Source: Centroberyx gerrardi (Eukaryota > Chordata > Actinopteri > Beryciformes > Berycidae). Taken from it: a stretch of DNA of 64,000 bases. Below are positions 11,690-23,591 of the stretch, piece by piece. Location of the stretch: positions 13,982,854 through 14,046,853 of the forward strand of contig NC_136000.1 of NCBI RefSeq assembly GCF_048128805.1, written 5' to 3'. The position numbers and the translations under genes were made by a program. The stretch's first letter is position 1. Every line of letters begins with the position of its first letter. Under the pieces are notes generated by a model. It was not told the DNA's origin. It ran no database searches and saw only the letters and a list, made by a program, of their open reading frames with translations.

Positions 11690-14327
11690 TAAAACACTGA
11701 ATTTCTGCAACACACATGAAAGAACAGAATCTCTATATCTTAGTGATTCAAGATGTATAGCCATTTCTTTGCACAAAAAAACAAGGAATAAAGAAATGCT
11801 TTGCATACCATAACACTTAGGTAAACTTTGCAAAACTCACCTATTGTCTGACTTTTACCACAATGATGCAGTGAAAAGTGTTTTTGTATCATGAAACTGG
11901 AGGGAGAGAAAATAGAACAGCCATGGGCAAAGAAGCATGGTTAAATTTTTAATTGGAGGCAATTTGATTCATTTAGTTGTGCTGGAGACGGAGAGTCCGG
12001 GGAGACAGTGCCTGAGGCAGTGTTTTTGTCATCTTCTTTTTGTATCAGTGGGAGTAATTCATGTCCCCAGGGGCCGGCTGTCAGTAGCAAGGCTCCATGA
12101 TCACATTCCTTCTGATCCAGGCCATTATTGGCCCATTCAGCAGCACTGGAGCCTGCTTACGTGGGCCTCTCTCTGGGCTGACCTCCTGGGCCCTCGCCTG
12201 GGCCTGACTCAACACTCCCACTAATCCACACCTCAAAGACTACAAACACAGACTTAGATTAAAGTCTGGGGATGGAGTCACACAACCATCCACATGAGCA
12301 TAACATGATCAGCACACATATACGCTTTTAACACAGCACACAACCCTGCCCAGAGTCCGCAGTCCACACACACACTAGTACATACATGCACACACACGCA
12401 CGCACGTAAACACAGACACACACACACACACACACACATTATGCTGTTAACAACACGGTGTTATGAACTGTAATGACTATATAGACTATGTGCCATAAAG
12501 AACAGAAGAGAAGATGCCTACAGAAGATAATAATCTGTAGGCACCCATCTTGTAATGATGGATCAATAGTGAGGTTATCTGCATTATCTGTGTTTCTGAC
12601 CTCTTCTTCCTGAAAGACAAAGCCAGCAGAGCTTTGGAAACACAGTAAAGACATACAGTATGCAGAGCCAGCCGTTGTGAAGAATAATATTTTCCCTTTC
12701 TATCAGCATTTGTTCAGAGACAGACTGCCTTTTACATACAGATAACAAAGTTACACTTCTAATTGCACTGTCTCTGCCAGTGTGATTTCAGCTTAATCAC
12801 CGAGGCATTCCTCTTGGCTGCAAATTAGAGGCGTGTCTAAAGGCAAAGGTAACAAGCCCTGTGGTGGGAGCCACACCCTGTCTCGGCCTCAAATGCCCCC
12901 ACCCCTCATTATTATTGTTTGGAACGTCTCCATTTGGTTTGGACGCTTTTATGTCAATAAGCAACATAATCATTGGCTGTCATATCCAAGTGGTGCCACA
13001 GGTTCTCTTGTGTGGGCGCCATCTTGCCCCAGGGGTCCTAACCATCCACGGGGGACTTTCCTATTGCGAGCTGCCTCCATCATGCCCATACTTAACAGCA
13101 CATTTATTGAAAGGTATTAAACCATAGCTGATGTTATGTATTTTTAATATGCTGCTGTGCTTTGCCAACTGTAGAAAAGAGCTGAGTGCAATTATAGAAT
13201 TATAACTACCATAGAATTATAATTGGCTGCATATTTGTGCTCAGTTCATTTGAACTGTCTAAATGCGACTAATGCATTCATAAAGTTTTGTTTTGGATTG
13301 CCATTGGCCCCTCATATGTGAAGTGTAAAAATGAAAATACTCTTTCTGCAGAGGAGCACACTAGCCAAAACCAACTGGCACTATGCAGATTTTCACACCT
13401 CAGGAAGATATCATCCACCCACATTGGCATAACGTTCACATGCAAATGCTCTGTAAAGTTTATATTCCCTCTATCCAGATTACTCACAACTCATTATTTC
13501 CATGTTAAAGCTCAACAAAAGTAAACAAATCCCTTTTGGAAAATGAAGTTGTCATGAGCAGAGTGTGTGGTGTTTTGAGAACAAGGAATTTCAATCCTGC
13601 TTGAACACACTGTTCTATGGCTGGAACTGGTTTCTGTGTAAATTTTGAGAGGTTTTCTGGTGTATCTGTTTTTTACTGCTCTGCATCCACAGTGGCAGTA
13701 TATTGGGTGAAGCAGAGAGGGGGGGGGGGGGGGGGGGGGATGGGGAAAGACTACAGAGAGTACAGGCACTTAGTGTGAACCACTGTACTTTTTAATGTTT
13801 CCCGAATGCTAGTAAATCTAACCCTCCTAAAATCCACAGTGAAACATAACGCCAAGCATGACATCACCCCTGCACAGACACTTTTTATGATTTTTAACTT
13901 CATTTACAAAGAGCAGGGCTGGGCAGGCCACAGAGTCCAGCTTGGAACCCAGTCGCCACGCTGAACCGGCTAGAGACTGGATTGGCAAGTCGAGTCATTC
14001 ACTCCTGATCCGATTGGCAAACTGTGGGGCTCCAGAGCAGAGCACAGACATGGGAGAAATCAGTAGCTGTTTTCTCCTGATTGTTTGTTGTGTAAATATA
14101 AAACATCTGTTGACGTGGCAACTTGATAATGTGACCTTGATGAAGAAAAGTTGCTTAAACTGACTTGTTGCTTTTGAAATTTAGTGACTTCACAGCCACC
14201 GAATATTTGATCTAGAGGTGGCGTCACTTACCCACTAACCTGAAGATTACAACTATGAAAACAGCCAGCACAAGCTAACCTGCCTCTCGTCGAACAAAAT
14301 AGACTGAGACTGACTTTGTTTACATGG
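11690..14327. other. intergenic DNA
   Basis: No gene is seen. The block contains a CA-rich patch (12364-12438) and a poly-G run, listed separately. Two overlapping plus-strand frames near 12833-13127 show no domain and are read as chance. Confidence 0.5.
13719..13739 (+). repeat. poly-G tract (21 G)
   Basis: Twenty-one consecutive guanines on the plus strand. Confidence 0.95.
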
Positions 14328-15070
14328 ACAGCAGTAATCTGATATTAACCCGATTAAGACAATAGTCTGAATAAGAAATTGCCATGTAAACAGCATTTTC
14401 TTATTACTTTAACCCGAATAAGGACATAGTTGGAGTAAGAATAATCGCATTAAGACGCGGAGTATTCCGATTTTAGTCGCACTATTGAAGGGTCTTTTAG
14501 ACATGTATACACCTTAATCAAACTATGACTTTCTATTGGAATATTTGCAGCTTTTTGCGACACAAGCGTCAATCCAACTGCTGACGACGCATGCTCTACC
14601 TTCCAGCGGTTGCAAACTTGTTTACAGAGGAAAAAGATGACTGACGCCAGAAAAAAGAAGTCCCAACATTTTTGGGGTGAGGCTTAAACTGTCGCCATTA
14701 TCCAGGATTTTGAGGGAAATGGATATCATGAAGCTTTTGGATGGGCGCAAACATCGCAATGGGGATATTTTCAAAAGGGTTGCTGACCGAATGAGGGAAG
14801 AGGGTTATGTGCGCTTGTCTGAACAAGTTCGCAACCGCTGGAAGATGTTTAAAAGCAGCTACTATACTGCAAAGAAGCAGAACAACACTAGTGGTTGTAA
14901 TCCTTGTCCTATTAATCGGACTATGCTCCGTAGCATGTAAATGGGAATATGAATGGGATAGTTCTATAAGCAACCCATGTAAACCGCTTAATCAGAATAT
15001 TGTCTTATTTAGAATAAGGCCAATAGCTAAGGCCATAGTCATTGACTATGCAGATTGTGGAAGTCTATTT
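14328..15070 (+). mobile_element. decayed DNA transposon, PIF/Harbinger-like
   Basis: Both ends carry GTTTACATG or its complement near the boundary (about 14328 and 14974-14983), plus sub-terminal phrases such as AATCTGAT, CGATTAAGACAATA, CCGAATAAGGAC and ATTGTCTTATTTAGAATAAG. These are the head-to-head ATTCxGAATAA-type repeats seen in fish cut-and-paste elements. The centre holds a broken Myb/SANT gene. No transposase is present, so the copy is internally deleted. Exact termini and target duplication were not resolved. The family name is inferred from the Myb/SANT companion gene, which is typical of Harbinger elements. Confidence 0.5.
14637..14940 (+). pseudogene. Myb/SANT-like DNA-binding domain gene, broken (transposon companion gene)
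   Basis: From ATG 14637 the frame reads MTDARKKKSQHFWGEA and stops at TAA. The following codons (TVAIIQ) are in the same frame. A frameshift near 14702 then moves the rest (ILREMDIMKLL, IFKRVADRMREEGY, QVRNRWKMFKSSYY) into the frame that runs to 14940. The order of a tryptophan, a middle helix and a RNRWK third helix is that of the trihelix/Myb_DNA-bind_4 domain found in MSANTD proteins and in the DNA-binding companion protein of Harbinger transposons. One stop plus one frameshift make it a pseudogene. The inverted-repeat-like flanks support a transposon origin rather than a host gene. Confidence 0.65.
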
Positions 15071-16174
15071 GGGTTGTAGTATGATCCAGGACAATATTGC
15101 TCCACTCTGTCAAAAGAGTCCTATATTATATAATATTTGAAAAATGAATAGTACTTCCGCACTGTTAAGGGTATAGACAGCACTGAAAATGAGATAATGT
15201 CCTGCAAATGGCTTTCTGTGGATCCCTAAGGTCATTGCACATCACTGAACTTGAGAAGTAAATGGCATTTTTCTCTTAGACGGTGCATTTTGTGGAGTAT
15301 TTCCTGTTCTGACAGAGCCATGGATAATAGTGTTATTGTTGTGCTCTGAGATATTCCCCCATTTCCCTGTTCAAGGATGCTCATTAGAAGAGCTACCAGC
15401 TAATCTGGTGTTGGGGTCCTGATAACTGGCTTGCTTGGCGTCACTCTAGTAAATTGCCGTGGCTCCCTGTTAAAAGCCGGCAGTTGATAGCAGTATCAGG
15501 AGACAGGCTGCATTGGGGAGACAGAGTGTCCGGCTCCAAATGACCTCCCAAAATAGACAAGTGCTCCAAGACCCAGGGCCTCGGGCACCTCCAGTCGGAG
15601 CAGAGGCGCTCAGACGGGGCCAGCTCAGGAAGCGCATATCATCAGAGCCATTGCTGTTAATGGCATGCAGATATTCAAGGGAGGCGGCAGACACTGAATG
15701 ACCCCAACCCTCAGCCTGTGACTCTCCCACTGAGCAGAGCCTTGCCACACCACAGACAGGTCAGACAGGGAGCCGCCTGAACAGAGTGGGAGCCACTCAG
15801 TACCACAGAGCTGATAATGATTATGGCCCATTCACAATCACTAACAGTATAAGGCCTGCTCTGTCTCTGCCTCTCTGGCTGCGGTCACAGGACAAGCACA
15901 CCATGTAGCTCCCAGGCTTAACAGGTGAACTAAGACGCAGATATGACTGTATGCTATGCTGAGGCAACGAAATACATCTTTAGGCAGTTCTGTATATCTA
16001 CCTGATTATCCACATTTAGGTCAAATATTTCAGTGAGCCTGTTTAAGCAGACTGACCCTATATGCAAAGTTGAGACAGCAGCCATGTCCAATGGAACATG
16101 CTGTTTTCATTACGTAGCTTGTGCTGTCTCTCTCCACCCAGGGAAACGGTGTGATTTAAGCCCTGCTGGTGCGG

Positions 16175-16196
16175 CAGGGTCAGCTCTGTGACCCTG
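16175..16196. promoter_or_regulatory. inverted repeat of AGGGTCA half-sites, 6-base spacer
   Basis: CAGGGTCA (16175-16182), spacer GCTCTG and TGACCCTG (16189-16196) form perfect 8-bp arms. The half-site resembles nuclear-receptor elements, but the spacing is not that of a classical estrogen response element (3 bases), so a function is only a guess. Confidence 0.3.
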
Positions 16197-17565
16197 TCTT
16201 TCCCCAATGATGATTTACTTGTGTACAGAGGGCACACTTTCCACTCTGCCCAGGCACTACCCTAGCTCAGGTCCTCCCCGAAGAGTCACTTGTAAGAGTC
16301 ACTTGTTTGGTCCTGCACAGGAAAGCTAATAATTACCATCCCCGATGCTACACTTCCACTCCCGGCCCCATGAAGTAAATCACCAATAGGAGAGAGGAGA
16401 ACAGGAGGCATTGAATCATGGAGTGAAAACAAGGCTGCTCCAGTGTGTCCTAGCTGGTCCTGTGCAGGCTGAGAGCAAGGCAGAGTGGGAGGAAGTGAGG
16501 GAATGATCCCTGGGAGTCCCTTAAGCTGGAGAAGGAACTCATTGTTGAAAAAGTGTTACTTCATAACAGTGGGTTTGAAAATTCCTGAGGTACCTGTAGC
16601 TCAGTTACACATTACAGACATGTGAAAGTAAATGTGCCATCGCACATGACTAACCCTAGCATATCCACCAAGATTATACTGTGGAATATTTCCAATGATG
16701 AAACAAATCTCATAACAATGCAAATGGCATTGATTCATCTAAATTAAGTGTTATGTTGAGAGAAAAAAGACTTACACCTGAGCTCAGTCTCATTGGTGCA
16801 ATGCGCATTACTGTAAAACCATGCAGTTTTCTCCTTAGGCAGAACAGGTAGTCTTATGCATTGATATGGATAGTGATATACCATGTGGTCTGAAACGAGC
16901 AGAGTCTTACTGTCCCAGCAGCAGCTCTGTCCTGATCAGCTAGCTTGTCAATACTGGTGCTTTGGGAAATGAATCTCCATGTGTCTATTCCAACAGGCTC
17001 CCCTGACACCACCAACGGATTCAAATCAATTGGTTTGTCTCTCGTCTTTATAGCCCTGGGCAGCCTGTGAAAAATGGATCCTCTTAAGAGGTAACACAGT
17101 ATCCATGTGGGGCAGAAGTCCAGAGCATGACTAATGGAGCTCCAGTCTATATGCTAATGCTACATAACACAACACTAATACTGGCTGCATTAAGTTAGCC
17201 ATGATACCAGGATGATATCATGTTTGCTGAAAGGAGAGCCAGTCGATGAAAAACGGATGATGGCAGAAAATACCATCTTCATAATGCTCCGCATCTCAGA
17301 CGCAGCTGTGTGCTGGAGGAAAGCAGCAGTGGTCATTAGGACTCTTAAAGGGTAACGGCTCCTAACTCTGATTTACTTGATCTCCTATCTTAGAGGAAAC
17401 TGTGGAGTGCCTGCCAGTCTGGCGCTCACAGGCTCCCTGTGTGACCTCAGCAAACAAGCCCGCTCAGCGCTCACAATGGGGCGGCCCACTGTGGCCCATG
17501 TCCCTGGTGCTTCAGTAGCTGTGGGCCTGAAGAAGGGAAGGAAATCCTGGTAGAGAGCACAGCCG

Positions 17566-17650
17566 GAAAGAGCGTGGCCATTTCAGTTTGCAGGTCTATC
17601 CTTAGAGGTCAAACTGAACCTTTTCCCCCTGGGGGCCTCCACGCTCTTTC
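17566..17650. other. 85-nt branched inverted repeat (possible structured RNA or cruciform)
   Basis: Outer arms GAAAGAGCGTGG (17566-17577) and CCACGCTCTTTC (17639-17650) pair perfectly over 12 bp. Inside, TTCAGTTTG (17582-17590) and CAAACTGAA (17610-17618) pair perfectly over 9 bp. A third small hairpin, CCCCCTGGGGG, sits between the inner stem and the right outer arm. The nested arrangement resembles a three-stem junction. No known RNA family is recognised. Confidence 0.55.
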
Positions 17651-19828
17651 TCCCCTCACTCCCCCTCCTCCTTAAGGACATTCCATTGTCTAAACCTTGC
17701 CTCCAAAACAGCTCAGATCAATCAACATCTCAATATTTTCCCCATTTACTTACTAGTTATTTAGAGTTACCATATAACTAGGGTAAGCATGATAGCCCAT
17801 GTTATTGCCAAAAATGAAACAAATGTGGGGGAAGAAAAGCTGTTATTATGAGGCCCCCTAAGATGGATTTTCCCCAAGTGGGCTTGCTCCTGGTAGAAGC
17901 ATGGAAATAAATTTGCTATGGTGCAAATACATGATCCCAATCATAGTCAGTCACAAGAGAATGAACTCAAGAACATTTCTAGAGGAGCCAAAACATGATT
18001 TAGTATTCTTCTCTTCATAGTTGCGGCCTCTCAGCACTTCTCTGTGTAAAAAAAAAACTATCCAGAATTCATTTGGTCCCATGGTGCCAAAGCACTACTG
18101 TTAATGTTTGGTGTAAGTCAGGCTGCCAAGCTGTGCCTGATGTAACCAGAGCAGGGCCTCTGGGGAGACCTTCAGAGAGCCAGGATTAAGTTTGGGCACA
18201 GGAAAGTGATTGATCAGCAGGATACATGAGAGGGGCACACAGTAGAACGCACACTTTTCCTCCTCTTCAGCTGAACTACTCACTGCAATGTTCTCCTTGA
18301 GGGCAACAGTGGAGCCACAACCCAAGGGCTTCCCCAATGTGTTATTCATATGAGGGGTATTAGTGTTTGTGTTTGAGTGTCTCTCTGTCCTATAAACAAT
18401 GTGTCCCTTGTGACAGTGAATCAGACATGGCCTGTAGACTAGTCTCTCCGGCATCAGGTCTGCTGGCCAGAGATTGGCTGGGGAACTGCTGCAGAGCCAT
18501 GCCATTTGTCATGCTGTATATTTACAGGCTGTGTCAGCACAGGCCGGGTGGAGCGAGACGTCTCCATTCTGCGCCTGACTCCACGGACGCCAGGCCCAGG
18601 ACCTCCCCTCATTCATCTGTTTACTTTCTAAATAGGCCTCTGTTTGGACTTACATCAGTAGGGAGAGAATATCTAAGAAAACGAGGAAGGAAATCTGTGG
18701 AAAACAAAGGAAAGGGAAAGAAACCCTCTGTGATAGAGGCTGCCCCTCGCTGTTCCTGATTACGGCAGAGTTGCAGAGTGCTTGGCGCCATCGAAATCGG
18801 CCATCCAGGCAGCCGGGCAGGCCAGACAGGGGAGAGGAAGACTGGTAGTGACGCTTGCAAATACCAAGTAGAGGAGCCGTCAGGCAGCTCTTTCAGTGTT
18901 TATGTATTTTAGATGGCTGTTTTTGATTTCATAAAGAAGGAGAAGAAAGATTGACGCCTCCCACAGTCACTGAACTTGTTTTGTACGCAAATTATATCTG
19001 TTTCGATGCACTACACACATCATTCTGTAGACAAAAGGTTGATTAATGTATATATTACGTGTCCAGAAACACATCAAGCATTGTATCTCCAAACATGCAC
19101 CTTAGCGAAAGTAAAGATTTCCTTTTAAAGTGGAGGGACTTAAAACCATGCAGTGGATATAAGCACTACCTGCTAAGTAGGTGTCCGTTTTGCTTATTTG
19201 CAATATGACACTTGTTGCTTGAGATTTTTTGGGGCACCTGTTATAATGTCACAGGGTCACATCCTATGGGAACATACTGCCATGTCACAATTCCATCATG
19301 TACTATTATGACCAAGCTTATTAAAGGTTTATGCTAATTTGCTAATAATACATTGAGCATGTTAACCTGGGTTATTAGATAAGTCAGATACATAGTATGC
19401 ATGTGAGCCCAGTTGTTCAAAAGTTGGCCACATACTGTATGCTTATAGCCATTCCCACAGACAATGCAATATTAATGTTCAAAGACATTTGATGGAAAAG
19501 TAATTTACCTATAGCAGCAGCAGCAGCCCTATTGTGTTTTTCTGATCCATGCCTTTCTGTTTATCTAAAATCAATAAGTGTAGAGACCATTCACCATTTT
19601 TCCCAGGCCTAAAGTCAATTGCAGGTTCCTGATGGTTATATAACCTGTGCATCACAACAGGATAACACTGTATGTCTGACCACAGCTGAGAATTTCCCTG
19701 TGTAATTTGAAATTGTGCTTTATGAGACTGACACAGTGGTCAAAAAATGGTTTGAAATATGTTCAGCCTCACATGAAATATTTCATTTCATTCGTGCAAC
19801 AATTTTCTTTACATCAAATAAAATAGTT

Positions 19829-19865
19829 TGTGTGTGCGTGTGTGCGTGTGTGTGTGTGTGTGTGT
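19829..19865. repeat. (TG)n microsatellite, imperfect
   Basis: Tract of TG repeats with interspersed TGCG units. Confidence 0.9.
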
Positions 19866-20760
19866 AGTCAGGGATATTTCCGGTCTCCTAGACTGGCGTG
19901 TCCTGTCTGCCCTATGACTCTGGGGATTTCTAAGCAGTCAATTATGCAAATTGTCTCGGCGTCCTTCTTCTTCAAGATGGTTATTTGTTTTACCTGCTCA
20001 ATGTAGCACTTAAAAAAATACATAACAAAATAAAAGTAAAATAAAAAATAAAAAAAATATGTTTTTGCCTATCACATATGCGTGTGTTCAAGCCAGGAAT
20101 GCTTCAGTCTCTTGTGTTACCACAGCAACTCTATCTAATCTCCATTGAAAAGAACAAGAACACCAGAAAAACAACACAAAATGAGTCAGTAGGAACCAGG
20201 GAGCCATGGGGGCTGGCTGGGGCTGAGGCAAGAGTGAAGAGAAAATCAGCAGTAAAGATTTGAAACAGGAAGAGTGTGGCGTCAGTACAGGCGGGAGATA
20301 AGAGTACCGCGCTCCATACACAAACACAGGGTTTCTGTGGCTGAGTGACTCCCAGCTCTCTGGGCGCCCTCACAGTAGCCGTGTCCTCTCCCCCTGGCTG
20401 GCTCCGGACGGCAGCCCGTCACCCAGCCCCGCACACAGCAGATCTGGGGGCCTGATACACCCTCAGTGACTCCAGGGGTTTAAAGGGATTTGTGTGAGTC
20501 CGGAGGAGTGAGGGGCAGAGCAGGCCCCCTCAAACAGGCAACCCTGGGAAAAAATGAGGAGACTTCTATCCCATGCTGCATTGCAACCAGCCCCCCAGGT
20601 CGAGTAGCCTAAATGTCACTACAGCTCAACTCCGAGGGAACTAATTAACAAGAAAGCCTTCCTATTCTTTTATTATTTTACTGTGTCCAGCTGAGAGAGG
20701 CATTTTTCAAAATTAATTCTACAAGTCAAAGTTGAAACAAAGCCTGCTCTGTTTCTCTCG

Positions 20761-20780
20761 CCCCCCCCCCCCCCCCCCCC
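20761..20780. repeat. poly-C tract (20 C; poly-G on the minus strand)
   Basis: Twenty consecutive cytosines on the plus strand. Confidence 0.95.
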
Positions 20781-21195
20781 TCGAAGACTTGTGACCATAA
20801 TACTTCCACGCTTGTGACACAGTGGCACTGACCACTGCCACTCCGAAAAAATCCCAATTTGAGCAAGTTGGTTCCAGACATGGTATAGAGTTCCAGCCAT
20901 AATAGAGGACCAGAAGCATCTTGGTAACAGCAGCACGGATACAGATCAACACTGCCGACACAAACTGCCACTGTATTTACATACAGAAGCAGGATCACAT
21001 ACAGCCTTTCCTCCACCACAAAACCACTATCCGTTGCGAGCACGTTTCAAATCCTATTATCGGAAAATCCTGAGTCAAATATCCTCCCCAGTGAATCTCA
21101 CAGGGCCATCATTCAACAAGCCTGTGTGTGTTATGACGCAGCTCTAAGAGAGACATCCATCTTCAGACAGGCCTCACTCACAGCAGCCAAGACAG

Positions 21196-21213
21196 CAAGA
21201 CACACAGAGAGAC

Positions 21214-21255
<42 letters not shown>
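21196..21255. repeat. (GA)n microsatellite
   Basis: GACAGA-type lead-in followed by about 15 GA units. It produces an Arg/Glu low-complexity frame that is not a gene. Confidence 0.9.
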
Positions 21256-21256
<1 letters not shown>

Positions 21257-22504
21257 AACAGCAGAGCAGGCAGAAAGACATACAGCTTCTGCACGAGACA
21301 GGAACAGTCAACAGCACCAAACCCCATCTCCTACAACAGTTTCATTTCCTATTAACCTGGCTTGTGAAAAGAGCTTTGCTAATTTTCTCACAGCTGGGAC
21401 AAAGAGAGAGAGAGAGTCTCCACCGCCACTAGAGGCGAAACCAAACTGCTATAAGTTCCAGGCGCAACATGACAAAGTGTTTACCAGACAGACAGTGTGT
21501 GGATGAGAAGTGAGGGAGCCTTTTGGCACAGGGCTGAAGGCTGGGATTCCTAGCCGGGTTAATAAAAGTAGCCCGTGGGGCACTGTTTTTCCAGGCGCTC
21601 TCTGTGATGTTTGAATGTGAACTCAAACAAGCCTTCATTATGTGGCCACAGCCCTGGAGCCCCTGGTGCTGGGAGAGAGGCCCTGCGACTGACAGCCATG
21701 GCCTGCTGGCGGGTGCAGACGCCTTCCCCTCAGCTACGTCTCTCCCTCTCTCTTTCTCTCTTTTCCCTTTCCCCCCTCTGATCCCTTTCTCCACACTCCT
21801 CTCAGCCTCTAATCCTGCATTCCCCCACTCTTTCCTCTCTCCTGTGATCACTCCACCTCAATCCCTTTTTCCCTTCTCTCCCCAACTCTTATTATTCCTC
21901 CTTCACCACTGCTGCTCTGATTTATTCCCTTTCTCTCATTTCTCCAATCATCCTCCATGAAGGACAGCTTTCTAATTGGGCCTTGTAGGACCTGAAAGCC
22001 TCTCATCCACCATCTCATAGTCTGTGAGCTTAGTTTAGCATCGCCTAACTCTTTCCTGTATAATGACAGCTGGAGGACATACCTGCAGTATATGACTCTG
22101 GAGGTACTTCATCATGTTCGGTGGTCCACATAATGCTGACCCTGCATGAAATAACAACATCTGATTTTTCATAACATACAGTAATTTATCATAGTTAAGG
22201 TTATGGCGGTAAATCACAATCCCAAATTGACAGTTGTGAAAACAGCCATTATCGCTTAAACACAACATTATCATTGGCCTGGTGTGCTGCTGCAGATGGT
22301 GTGTCATGATTAGCTTGGAGCCCAGCGCTGCACAGAACAACAACATCCCCTACACTTCTCTCAATGAGTCGACTTCTCCTAGAGATCTACCGTACAACAT
22401 AACAGGAGTCTCTTTCAAATTGCAATCCTCTGTGCCTAAACTCAATATAACAGTCACACATAATGGAGAAAGAACCGCTGACAAAGGAACACTTCAGCTT
22501 TTTG

Positions 22505-22606
22505 AGGAGACAGAGACCGAGAGCGAAACAGAAAGAGAGACGAGAGGCAGGAAGAAAGAGAGACAGGGAGAGAGAGAGAGAGAGACAGAGAGAGAAAGAG
22601 AAGGGA
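22505..22606. repeat. GA-rich low-complexity tract
   Basis: Purine-rich GAGA/GACA repeats. They create an artificial Glu/Arg-rich open frame on one strand and a Ser/Leu-rich frame on the other. Confidence 0.85.
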
Positions 22607-23128
22607 CAGATCTGTAATTAGAACCATCTTTCTCTCAGTGATTGCAGCCCAGTGTTTCCCAAACCAGTGGTAAAAATAAGCCCTCCTCCTCTCTCTGGCC
22701 CGATCCAGAGACACCCGCTGTGTCACTCAGGCCACATCCAGACCGAAATGATTAAGAGCACTGGAGATATTGGACTTCTGGGTAGTCAAAAGGTCAGAGA
22801 TGAGAGTGAGCAAGATTTGGAAAATTCAGCACAGCACGACGCTGGAGAAATATCATCAGATTGACAATATGTGGAATTCACCTTGGATTTAATATACTAC
22901 AACATGTATGCTTTTAGTGGACCAAATCTGTGGCATTTAACAAAAAGTCACATCGGTTTTAAAACCTGTATCTTTTCATGATATAGTCTTGGCCTAGAAC
23001 CTTTGACTACAGTCATTAGGCCTACAAATTCAGAAATATTCATATTTAGGCTATAGTTATTCAAATATTTGCATGCTTTTGGTAAGCTTTGGTATGCTTT
23101 CCAGGGACTATATTGGAGGTTCTAACCC

Positions 23129-23591
23129 TTAAAGGAGTACACCAAGTTTTTGGGAGATTGGCCCATTGGTCATCATACCCATTAAGTGATGAGAAAATAG
23201 ACACCAAAATCATCTATGTGCCCATGGAAGATAATTTGCTCCGGTGCTCCATGCTAACACAGTATATTGAGTGATAATAGGCGATGAGCATGATCCAAAG
23301 TAAGAAGACATACCTTTTAGTAATAAAAAGCTGTTTGAGGTATTTATTGTATGGCTTGTATAAATAAATTATACAAATTAAACATTACTACCTCAATATA
23401 GCTGATGCAAGTTCATTTTTGGAACTATTTCAACCAACTATTTCGCTTACTATCACTAAACATAGTGTATGCTAAAGTGTTAGCATGGAGCATGATCTAC
23501 CGGGAATAAATGGATGATTGCAGTGTCAATGTTCTCATCACTTAACGGGTAAGTTGACCAACAGGCAAATCTCCAAAAACTATTCCTTTAC
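23129..23591. mobile_element. palindromic MITE-like element with long terminal inverted repeats
   Basis: The left arm (about 23129-23280) begins TTAAAGGAGTACACCAAGTT. The right arm (about 23435-23591), read as its reverse complement, begins TAAAGGAATAGTTTTTGGAG. The arms then share GAGATT, TTGGTCA, TACCC, TTAAGTGATGAGAA, ATAGACA/ATTGACA, CAATCATC-type and GCTCCATGCTAACAC sequence in the same order. A spacer of about 150 bp separates them. No coding capacity is seen. The long imperfect inverted repeat and absence of genes fit a non-autonomous DNA transposon. Target duplication is unclear. Confidence 0.75.

Larger units (their letters stand above)
15075..23128. other. intergenic DNA with simple repeats
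   Basis: No gene is seen across about 8 kb. It holds an inverted repeat of nuclear-receptor-like half-sites (16175-16196), a branched hairpin (17566-17650), a (TG)n patch (19829-19865), a poly-C run and GA-rich tracts, each listed separately. Frames at 18101-18505 (minus), 18367-18759 (plus), 21126-21506 (plus) and 21429-21851 (minus) have biased low-complexity composition and no domains. Confidence 0.5.

Noticed and set aside
18101..18759. 134- and 130-codon frames on opposite strands
   Set aside because: They overlap each other, have no domain, and are probably chance in GC-balanced DNA.
21126..22617. Arg/Glu-rich and Ser/Leu-rich frames
   Set aside because: They are translations of GA microsatellites, not proteins.
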